Positions 17,771-24,757 of a stretch of 64,000 nucleotides of DNA are shown here, piece after piece. A program made the position numbers and the translations under genes. This DNA comes from Chitinophaga chungangae. Its GTDB lineage: Bacteria; Bacteroidota; Bacteroidia; Chitinophagales; Chitinophagaceae. The notes under the pieces are model-generated. The model ran no database searches and was not told the origin of the DNA. It saw nothing but the letters and a program-made list of their open reading frames with translations. Position 1 is the stretch's first letter; every line of letters starts with the position of its first letter. The stretch is taken from contig NZ_JAGHKP010000003.1 in the NCBI RefSeq assembly GCF_017742215.1, positions 678,308-742,307 on the forward strand. Reading direction: 5' to 3'.

Positions 17771-18628
17771 TTATCTCCTGCCATATTTACGGATGAGATA
17801 ATACACGGCGCCCAGCGCCAGCAAAATGATAAGCACGCCCAGCCATCCCGTGAGCGCGGAGGTTTTGACGGTCATACGGAAAACCGCGTCGGATGAGGAT
17901 TCCGCGTTCTTGGCCGAAAAGGTGGTCACATAATCTCCCGCAATGGTTTTGTCGGGAACGCTCAGCGTGGCGATCACTTCCTTTTCCTTACCGGGCTCCA
18001 GCCGCTCTATGGAGGAAGGCACGAAAGACGCCTGCCATTGCGGGGGCGTTTGGGCAGACAGCTCGAGTTTGTCCAGCGCGATAGTGCCGGCGTTTTTCAC
18101 CACCAGGTGGATCTCTTTGCGTTTGCCTTCCGTTACATCGTCGCTAAGCCTGCCGGTGGGCGTGGACAATTCCAGCTTGTAAGCGCCTTTCACCACGGCT
18201 TCAAGGTCCAGTTTCAGGGAATCCGCGTTGGACAGGGCTGTTACAGGCACTTTGTATTTGCCCGGTTTTTCAGCCATCGCGGGGTGAAGCTCGATCAGCA
18301 CGTCCTGCGTAACCCCCGCGTCAACACGAAGGGAGGTGACCTGTATACCTTCTACCTTGAAGGAGGCGGTCCACCCCGCCGGAAGCTGCGCGGAGAACTG
18401 GTAAACGCGGGACGATGCAGCGTCGTTGCGAAGTTTCGCATTGTAGCTGAAGGTGGCGTTGGCCGCGGCCTCGATATTCATCAACCGCACCGAAAACGGC
18501 GGCGGCGGCGCTTGTTTGACGGCCTGTGCGATGCCCCGCGGGCCGCAAAAAAATAAAACGATAAAACAGAGAAAGAATGATGGCTTCAGCCTGATCTGCC
18601 GCTGAAGAGTTTCAGTGATAGCTGACAT
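17771..18628 (-). CDS. Exported NEW3-domain protein (first gene of ABC cassette)
   Basis: 285 residues: a signal peptide (about 12-36), two Ig-like/NEW3 beta-sandwich regions (about 45-150, LPAGWTASFKVEGIQVTSLRV; and about 150-255, PPQWQASFVPSSIERLEPGKEKEV), and a C-terminal transmembrane helix (WLGVLIILLALGAVYYLI) followed by a short basic tail. It is therefore anchored in the inner membrane with the beta domains outside. NEW3-ATPase-permease trios are recurrent in Bacteroidetes and in other bacteria; the substrate is not known. The ATPase start follows its stop by 4 nt. Confidence 0.85.
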   Translation of the reverse strand: MSAITETLQRQIRLKPSFFLCFIVLFFCGPRGIAQAVKQAPPPPFSVRLMNIEAAANATFSYNAKLRNDAASSRVYQFSAQLPAGWTASFKVEGIQVTSLRVDAGVTQDVLIELHPAMAEKPGKYKVPVTALSNADSLKLDLEAVVKGAYKLELSTPTGRLSDDVTEGKRKEIHLVVKNAGTIALDKLELSAQTPPQWQASFVPSSIERLEPGKEKEVIATLSVPDKTIAGDYVTTFSAKNAESSSDAVFRMTVKTSALTGWLGVLIILLALGAVYYLIRKYGRR

Positions 18629-19029
18629 TGCTAATTAAGATTAATAAATAAAAATTATATTCCTGATGAAACTATAACGCCTATTTACTTTCCTTTCAGC
18701 AAGGAAACGGATATGTTTTCCTGAAGCGACGAATTTAAAAACAAAATCAAAAAAAATGCAAGGGGAATGCATAAAAATATTTTTTAGGATTTTTTTTATT
18801 GAGGCTGTAATCTTTTGTGGTATTGCATTATAAGGGGATTGAAATTATTTTTTGAGACCGGAAATTCAGAATATATTCAGTTTTTTGTTTTAAGTACCAT
18901 CCCTTCGCCGGAACCGCACATGAAGGCCAGGTTCTTTTCTTTAGGTCATTGCAGCCCCCCGCGCATATAAAAAACGAAGACCTTTCAACCTTTTTTATTA
19001 TAATTATAGCTGATACTATAAAAAACGTT
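18629..19029. other. AT-rich divergent intergenic region
   Basis: About 400 nt between the divergent NEW3 cassette and the GH88 gene. It is noticeably AT-rich and must hold both promoters. I could not find a full TTTG-N19-TAnnTTTG promoter or any clear dyad. Confidence 0.4.
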
Positions 19030-20265
19030 ATGAAAAGATTTATTTGTCTCATTGCCACCGTTAGTCTCCTGTCTTGCACGGCAAAGAAGGGAGAAGAGGA
19101 TTTTATCAAAGAGAACATGTCCGCCGTCAAAACGCAGCTGACCGCTATGCTGGATGAAACCAAGACCGGCGATCCGCTGAAATTCCCGCGCACCGTTAAA
19201 GAAGGCAGGCTGGTGAGCACCAGCATGTACGACTGGACGCCCGGATTTTTTCCCGGCAGCCTCTGGTACGCCTGGGAGCAGACGCAGGACGCGCAGCTGC
19301 GCGAGCAAGCCACTGCATGGACCGAAAAGCTGGAGCCGCTGAAAGATTTCACCCAGCACCACGACCTTGGATTTATGGTGTACTGCAGCTACGGCAACGC
19401 TTACCGCCTTACCGGCAACAAAGCGTACCGCGACATTCTGATTCAGTCCGCCCGTTCCCTCAGCACCCGTTTCAACGATACCACGGGCTGCATCAAATCG
19501 TGGAACTCGTTCAAATCATGGCATGCCGATTCCGCCACCTATTATTTCCCCGTGATCATCGACAATATGATGAACCTGGAACTGCTATTCTTCGCTTCCC
19601 GCGAAACCGGCGACACCAGCTTCCGGCACATCGCCGTAACGCACGCGGAAAACACGATGAAAAACCAGATCAGGCCTGATTACAGTTCTTACCACGTGGT
19701 ATGTTACGATACCCTTACCGGGGATGTACAGGCCCGTGAGACTGCGCAAGGGTACGCGGACAATTCCACCTGGGCGCGCGGCCAGGCATGGGGCATTTAT
19801 GGTTTCACCATGGTATACCGCGAAACGAAAGACCCGCGTTTTCTGAAAACCGCGCTAGGCATGGCTGATTTTTATCTCGATCATAAAAACCTGCCTGAAG
19901 ACAAAGTGCCGTACTGGGATTTTAACGCGCGGGAAGAAGGTTACAAGCCCGGCGAACGTTCCAATGCCAATAAAGTAGCTGCCAAATACCGCGACGCGTC
20001 GGCCGCAGCCATCACCGCGTCCGCATTATTTGAACTGAGCGGTTACGCCGGCGACAAAAGCGCCAAATACCGCGAAGCGGCCATCAAAATGCTGCATACG
20101 CTGGGCAGCAGCGAATACCGCGCGGCGGCGGGCAGCAACGGAAATTTTGTGCTGATGCACAGCGTGGGCAGCATCCCGCACGGCTTTGAAATAGACGTAC
20201 CGCTGGTATATGCGGATTATTATTTCATCGAGGCGTTGCAACGGTATCAAAATTCTTTAAAATAA
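19030..20265 (+). CDS. Glycoside hydrolase family 88 lipoprotein (unsaturated glucuronyl hydrolase)
   Basis: A 411-residue exported hydrolase; the lipobox ends at Cys16 (VSLLSC). GH88 enzymes release unsaturated uronic acids from lyase products by hydrating the double bond. The two catalytic aspartates are evident: Asp112 in HHDLGFM and Asp178 in VIIDNMMNLELLF. So are the NSTWARGQAWGIYGF motif and YRDASAAAITASALFEL. I start at ATG 19030, which gives a proper lipoprotein signal; an in-frame upstream ATG at 18949 does not. No polysaccharide lyase is nearby, so the source of its substrate must be encoded elsewhere. A hairpin follows the gene. Confidence 0.92.
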   Translation: MKRFICLIATVSLLSCTAKKGEEDFIKENMSAVKTQLTAMLDETKTGDPLKFPRTVKEGRLVSTSMYDWTPGFFPGSLWYAWEQTQDAQLREQATAWTEKLEPLKDFTQHHDLGFMVYCSYGNAYRLTGNKAYRDILIQSARSLSTRFNDTTGCIKSWNSFKSWHADSATYYFPVIIDNMMNLELLFFASRETGDTSFRHIAVTHAENTMKNQIRPDYSSYHVVCYDTLTGDVQARETAQGYADNSTWARGQAWGIYGFTMVYRETKDPRFLKTALGMADFYLDHKNLPEDKVPYWDFNAREEGYKPGERSNANKVAAKYRDASAAAITASALFELSGYAGDKSAKYREAAIKMLHTLGSSEYRAAAGSNGNFVLMHSVGSIPHGFEIDVPLVYADYYFIEALQRYQNSLK

Positions 20266-20318
20266 CCACTGCTGTCACCTCCCGGTAACCCCGGCAACTC
20301 AAAACAACATCTCATCAC

Positions 20319-20357
20319 GCAAAGGCTGCATTACATGTAAAGTAACGCAGCCTTTGC
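20319..20357 (+). terminator. Hairpin after the GH88 gene
   Basis: GCAAAGGCTGC (20319-20329) pairs with GCAGCCTTTGC (20347-20357), with four more inner pairs after an A-C mismatch. It lacks a strong T tract, so terminator function is likely but not certain. Confidence 0.55.
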
Positions 20358-20393
20358 CGTTTCGGCGGTACATTTGAATATCATTTTGCCGTT

Positions 20394-20846
20394 ATGAAAA
20401 TATGTGCTTCCTTATTGCTCATTTTTATCTTCTGCGCCTTCAAACCTTCCACCATAGCACCTGATAGCGAAACGTTCGCCGGTACGATGCCCTGCGGGCA
20501 GCTCATCAGGCCTTTCCTGCGCATTGCCGCGGAGAAAGACTGCGCGCTGGTGAAATGCAAACTGATCCTTGCACGACAGCCGGCCACCTGGCGGTTAACG
20601 GCCTGTAACCGTCATATCCTGGGCGACAATAATTATTCCCAACCTGGCGTCAAAAGCGAAGCTTCCGGCACCTGGAGCGAGGGAAAAAAGGAAGGGGCAA
20701 CCGTGTAGGTGCTGAGCGCGTGCAGAACCGGCAACAAACTCCGCTTTATTAAGCTCGGCAACGATCTCCTGCACCTGCTCGATGAAAAAGGCCGGTACAT
20801 GACCGGCGATCCTTTCCGGAGTTATACCCTTAACCGCATTCAATAG
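20394..20846 (+). pseudogene. NlpE-like lipoprotein gene with in-frame TAG
   Basis: The first 104 codons give a signal peptide (MKICASLLLIFIFCAFK), FAGTMPCG and later SGTWSEGKKEGATV, then TAG at 20706-20708. Translation in the same frame continues with VLSACRTGNKLRFIKLGNDL and DEKGRYMTGDPFRSYTLNRI to a TAG at 20844-20846. The start (AGTMPC) and end (LLDEKGRYM...YTL) resemble NlpE N-terminal/copper-homeostasis lipoproteins, but the middle (20500-20640) reads poorly and lacks the usual CADC motif, so a pair of compensating frameshifts is also likely. It is decayed unless the stop is read through. Confidence 0.6.
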
Positions 20847-20877
20847 TTGGATGATGAAAAAAATATTGGGCTTCTTT

Positions 20878-21753
20878 CTAACGTCCCAGTTGTTCCGCCG
20901 CGATCCACTTCACATCGTACTCGCTGCTGAAGAAAAAGTATTTGCCGTCGGGCGTGAGGTAGGAACAATATTCATAGGAGGTCGTATTCACTTTCGGCCC
21001 GGCGTTGACGGCCTTGTTCCACTGGCCGACATCATTTTTCAGGGAAATGTAAATATCTGCGGAGCCGATCGTGTCCGGCCGGTTCACCGCAGTGAAAAGC
21101 AGCATTTTTTCATCCGGTGAAATGCAGGGATCGTGTTCCATGCCCGGCGCATTGATGGCAGGGCCGAGGTTTTCCGGCTCGCCGTACCGCCCGTTTTCCA
21201 GCCGGCTGTAATAGATCTCAAAATCCCCGCTGCGGTTGGATGCGAAATAGATGTTGCCGTTCGCGGCCAGCGAAACGTAATATTCGGTACTGTCGGAATT
21301 GACGCCCATTACATTCTGCGGTGCGGACCAACGGCCGTTTTCGAGCTGCCGCACCCGCCAAATGTCGTAATCGCCGGTAACGTCTTCGGAAGTTTTCGGG
21401 CGGTTTGAAATAAAATACAAGGTGCCATCCTGCGCAAAGAACGGGTCTGCCTGCGAATAGGCCGGTTCGGAAAACGGTGCCGGCACAGGCTCCGACCATC
21501 GCCCGTTCCGGTTTTCCGTTTGCCAGATACCCCATTTCCCGTTCGCGGAGCGGCAGAAATAGAACGTTTGCCCGTCCGGCGAAAACGCGGCATTAAAATC
21601 GAGGGAATCTTTGCTGACGATCCCGGGAAGGAACCGCAAAGCCGCCGTATCGGGGCGCGGCGAAGGGTAGGTGGTGCCGCTGTTGGCCGCATAACGGCAA
21701 CCGGCGGCCAGCAGCAAGGCGAGGAAAAGAAAAGGTTTCAGGGAAATGGTCAT
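20878..21753 (-). CDS. PD40/TolB-like beta-propeller lipoprotein
   Basis: A 291-residue lipoprotein (lipobox LLAAGC, Cys19). At least four WD40-like PD40 repeats are visible: FNAAFSPDGQTFYFCRS, QADPFFAQDGTLYFISNR, YYVSLAANGNIYFASNR and DPCISPDEKMLLFTAV, with a last blade at YLTPDGKYFFFSSEYD. It is probably a periplasmic or outer-membrane beta-propeller with a binding role; no catalytic domain is attached. It is a lone gene convergent with the broken NlpE-like gene. Confidence 0.85.
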   Translation of the reverse strand: MTISLKPFLFLALLLAAGCRYAANSGTTYPSPRPDTAALRFLPGIVSKDSLDFNAAFSPDGQTFYFCRSANGKWGIWQTENRNGRWSEPVPAPFSEPAYSQADPFFAQDGTLYFISNRPKTSEDVTGDYDIWRVRQLENGRWSAPQNVMGVNSDSTEYYVSLAANGNIYFASNRSGDFEIYYSRLENGRYGEPENLGPAINAPGMEHDPCISPDEKMLLFTAVNRPDTIGSADIYISLKNDVGQWNKAVNAGPKVNTTSYEYCSYLTPDGKYFFFSSEYDVKWIAAEQLGR

Positions 21754-21898
21754 TCCATGAATATACGAAATACCTTCCGGCCTTCTTTAATTTTGAACGA
21801 TTGGCGCTGCGAGATCCGCCAGCCTGGCTTTTTTATGTGAGTGCTTGATATTTTGCCGGGGAATATCTACTTTTCCTATAAATTCAAACCTTTTACCT

Positions 21899-22372
21899 AT
21901 GGAATTAAATCAGGAACACCTGCTCGGGAATGAAATTAACCTCGTTCAGGCATCTCATGGCAAACGTTTTGCCAACAACATTATCGATGTTATTGTCTTC
22001 TACATTATCAGCTTTTTGATCGGTATCCTCCTCGCGATCGTTTTCCCGGATTTCGTCTTTTTTACGGAAAACGCCACCGGCGGTCAATTGCTGGACGCGC
22101 TTTTTTCGATGCTTCTATACGCCCTGGTGTTTGGCAGTTTTGAAGCCTTACTGAAAGGGAAAACCCCGGGAAAATTAATTACGGGCACACGGGCGGTAAA
22201 CCAGGACGGTACTTATATCTCTGCTTCCACCGCGTTTAAGAGAGGTTTTGCGCGCGTCGTTCCCTTCGAGGCGTTCAGTGCGTTAGGCACGCCCTGTTTT
22301 CCCTGGCACGACAAGTGGACAGACACCTACGTGATCAACGAAAAAGAATCCTCGCTTGATCGGGAGAACTAA
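21899..22372 (+). CDS. RDD-family membrane protein
   Basis: 157 residues with the RDD signature near the start (KRFANNIIDVIVFYII) and three predicted membrane segments (about 25-48, 62-82 and a weaker C-terminal one). The conserved KGKTPGKLITGTRAVNQDG motif is present. RDD proteins are small inner-membrane proteins; some act in ion or antiporter functions, but this one's role is unknown. I start at ATG 21899. The next gene overlaps its end by 17 nt. Confidence 0.85.
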   Translation: MELNQEHLLGNEINLVQASHGKRFANNIIDVIVFYIISFLIGILLAIVFPDFVFFTENATGGQLLDALFSMLLYALVFGSFEALLKGKTPGKLITGTRAVNQDGTYISASTAFKRGFARVVPFEAFSALGTPCFPWHDKWTDTYVINEKESSLDREN

Positions 22373-22766
22373 AACGGGCGCATTATTGCTTATCGTTTTA
22401 TTTACTTCTTCATGCAATTTCCTTCCCTCACCCCGTAAGGTGGACTGGAAGGCGGTTTGGAAGGATAATGAAAGCAGTTTGAAACAATTCGCCGTGAAAG
22501 TAAGCGCCGATACAACAAGGTACAGGAACCATGGGCAATATGACTTTCCTTCAAATTTTGAATACCCTTTCGATGAAGGTTTTGTGGTCGAACGAAGGAA
22601 AAATGATGTTACACTTGCGTTTTATACAGACAGGGGATTGCTGGATCACTATTCCGCCTTCATCTACACAACAGATAGTACCATGCGATCGGAGCTTGAT
22701 GAAAAAGTGAAGATGGGTGGGAATGATCATTTCCTTGAAAAGAACTGGTACCTGATCAACGACTGA
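22356..22766 (+). CDS. Small lipoprotein of unknown function
   Basis: 136 residues; the only sensible start is TTG at 22356, inside the end of the RDD gene, which gives a good lipoprotein signal (LLLIVLFTSSC, Cys20). The mature part has no recognised domain; it contains several charged beta-strand-like segments (FVVERRKNDVTLAFYTD). The overlap indicates co-expression with the RDD protein. It ends 2 nt from the convergent aminotransferase gene with no terminator between them. Confidence 0.65.
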   Translation: MIGRTKTGALLLIVLFTSSCNFLPSPRKVDWKAVWKDNESSLKQFAVKVSADTTRYRNHGQYDFPSNFEYPFDEGFVVERRKNDVTLAFYTDRGLLDHYSAFIYTTDSTMRSELDEKVKMGGNDHFLEKNWYLIND

Positions 22767-22768
22767 AT

Positions 22769-23593
22769 TCATTCAATTCCCCCTCTCAGGCTCACCAGCT
22801 TATCGTACAAACTTTTCGTTACTTCGCCGGGTCTGCCATCGCCAACGATTTTTCCATCTATTTCGAGTACCGGCAGCACAATTTTCGTGGTGCTGGTGAT
22901 GAACGCTTCACGGGCATGCTGAAGGTCTTCCAGCCGCACAACCCCTTCTTTTGTATTCACATTTTCCAGTTCCAGTATTTTTTTCCGGGTGACGCCTTTT
23001 AATATTTTCTCCGCCGGCGTCACGATAACGCCATTCGCCGTAACAATGAAAAAATTCGCGCGGGGGCATTCCCGCAGCTCGCCACGATCGTGGTACAGTA
23101 CATCGTCTGCCTGATGCTCGTTAATGAATGGCTGCAGGTAAATGGATTGCAGGTAATCGATCGTTTTCACCTGCGGCAGCTGCCGCTGATAATCGTAGGT
23201 CACCAGCCGGATGCCTTTGTCGAATGCCGCGCCGCTGAAGCTGTAAGCGCTTTGGGTGATAAGCAGGTTAGGTTCCGACAGGGTATACCCATTTTCCGAA
23301 TACCCGCCGGTGAGCGTGATGCGGATGCCTGAGTGCGCCAGGCCGTTCCGGTCGGTCAGTCCTGCGATCAGCTGTTTGAGCGTTTCGCGGGACGGTTCCA
23401 CGGGAAGGCGCATCATATCGGCAGACCGGTAAAAGCGGTCCAGGTGGTCGTCGAGGAAAACGGGCTGATGGTTTTTGGTCCTGAAATAATCGAATATGCC
23501 GTAACCGCGCTGGATGGAGAGATCGCTGATGCGGATCTTCGCATCCTGCTCCTGCACGTATTGCCCGTTGATGACGGCGTATAACTGGCTCAT
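22769..23593 (-). CDS. Class IV PLP-dependent aminotransferase (D-amino-acid / branched-chain type)
   Basis: 274 residues, the usual length for fold-type IV aminotransferases. The PLP Schiff-base lysine is Lys143 in PQVKTIDYL; the conserved Glu lies in ELRECPRANFF (about 175); the start carries the GYGIFDYFRT motif and the C-terminal part the GVTRKKILEL phosphate-binding region. The family includes D-alanine aminotransferase, branched-chain aminotransferase and aminodeoxychorismate lyase; the sequence looks closest to the D-amino-acid group, but substrate cannot be fixed by eye. Its ATG overlaps the stop of the P1 peptidase gene (ATGA), so the two are translationally coupled. Confidence 0.88.
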   Translation of the reverse strand: MSQLYAVINGQYVQEQDAKIRISDLSIQRGYGIFDYFRTKNHQPVFLDDHLDRFYRSADMMRLPVEPSRETLKQLIAGLTDRNGLAHSGIRITLTGGYSENGYTLSEPNLLITQSAYSFSGAAFDKGIRLVTYDYQRQLPQVKTIDYLQSIYLQPFINEHQADDVLYHDRGELRECPRANFFIVTANGVIVTPAEKILKGVTRKKILELENVNTKEGVVRLEDLQHAREAFITSTTKIVLPVLEIDGKIVGDGRPGEVTKSLYDKLVSLRGGIE

Positions 23594-24714
23594 TGTATGC
23601 TGTTGTGTTTTTTGAGAATGGGTAAAACCTTGTCCAGCGGCAGCGCTTCGATTTTGCGGCCCTTGTGCCCGGTCGTGGTTTCAGCGGTGAAAAGCGAGTT
23701 GAGAATGGCTTCTTCAGCAGCTTCTATGACGGCTATGAACAGTGGTGAAACGGCGTCGTTCTGCAGCAGCGGGACGTTCATTACTGCGCTGTTGCCGGCA
23801 TATGGAATGCGGTAGGCGGTGGAGAACGCGATCACATAATCGCCGCTGCCGTTGGAGGCGATGCCGCCTGTTTTGCCAAGGCCGAGCATGGCGCGTTTGG
23901 CGAGGCGCATCAGGTTGCGGTGGTCCAGCGGGGCATCGGTGGCTACTACGATCATACACGAACCGTCTGCGCTGTTGAGCAGCCGGTCGCTGTAATCGAA
24001 CCAGCCGAGCGTTTTGCCCACTGGCGCGCCGTTGATCTGCAGGGTGCCGCCAAAATTGGTTTGCACGAGTACCCCGACCGTATAGCCGCCAAGACTGGCC
24101 GGCAGTTTCCGGGAGGAGGTGCCGATGCCGCCTTTGAAGCCGAAACAGATAGTGCCGGTACCCGCGCCGGTGTTACCTTCGGCAACCCTGGCCGTGTCTG
24201 CCCGGCGGATGGCCTGCAGTACGTCTTCTTCCGTTACATGCCTGCCGCGGATATCGTTGAGATAGCCGTCGTTGGTTTCGCCGACGAGCGCATTCACCGA
24301 GCGTACGTTTTCGTTGCCCTGCCGCTGCAGCGTATAACCGACCAGGGCGTTCATGGCAACAGGCACGCTGAGGGTATTGGTGAGCACCACGGGCGTTTCG
24401 AGATTGCCCAGTTCATTCACCTGCGTACTGCCCGCCAGTTTGCCGAAACCATTGCCGACGTACACCGCGGCGGGCACTTTTTCCTGGAAAATATTACCGT
24501 CATGCGGCAGAATCGCCGTTACGCCGGTGCGTATGGAATCGCCTTTCACCAGCGTAACATGACCAACTTTCACGCCCGCCACGTCGGTGATGCTGTTTAA
24601 CCTGCCGGGCTGTATCACGCCGGGAACAATGCCAAGATCGCGCGCCCTTTTTCTTTCCTGCGCGCACAATACGGCGGGAAGGGCCATGAGAACGAAAATG
24701 AAAGGTCTCAACAT
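23590..24714 (-). CDS. P1-family (DmpA-like) peptidase, exported
   Basis: 374 residues with a signal peptide (MLRPFIFVLMALPAVLCAQ). The P1/DmpA fold is recognisable from GVIQPGRLNSITDVAGVKVGHVTL, PAAVYVGNGFGKLAGSTQVNELG, LVGETNDGYLND and the autoprocessing site GGIGTSSRKL, where cleavage before the Ser (about 201) frees the N-terminal nucleophile. Relatives are aminopeptidases with unusual stereo- and beta-amino-acid tolerance. I start at ATG 24714 rather than 24732 because it gives the cleaner signal peptide. It is followed by the class IV aminotransferase with a 4-nt overlap. Confidence 0.9.
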   Translation of the reverse strand: MLRPFIFVLMALPAVLCAQERKRARDLGIVPGVIQPGRLNSITDVAGVKVGHVTLVKGDSIRTGVTAILPHDGNIFQEKVPAAVYVGNGFGKLAGSTQVNELGNLETPVVLTNTLSVPVAMNALVGYTLQRQGNENVRSVNALVGETNDGYLNDIRGRHVTEEDVLQAIRRADTARVAEGNTGAGTGTICFGFKGGIGTSSRKLPASLGGYTVGVLVQTNFGGTLQINGAPVGKTLGWFDYSDRLLNSADGSCMIVVATDAPLDHRNLMRLAKRAMLGLGKTGGIASNGSGDYVIAFSTAYRIPYAGNSAVMNVPLLQNDAVSPLFIAVIEAAEEAILNSLFTAETTTGHKGRKIEALPLDKVLPILKKHNSIQ

Positions 24715-24757
24715 ACCTGCAATGATAGGCAATTTTGCGGCTGTACCGTCGGCCGCG

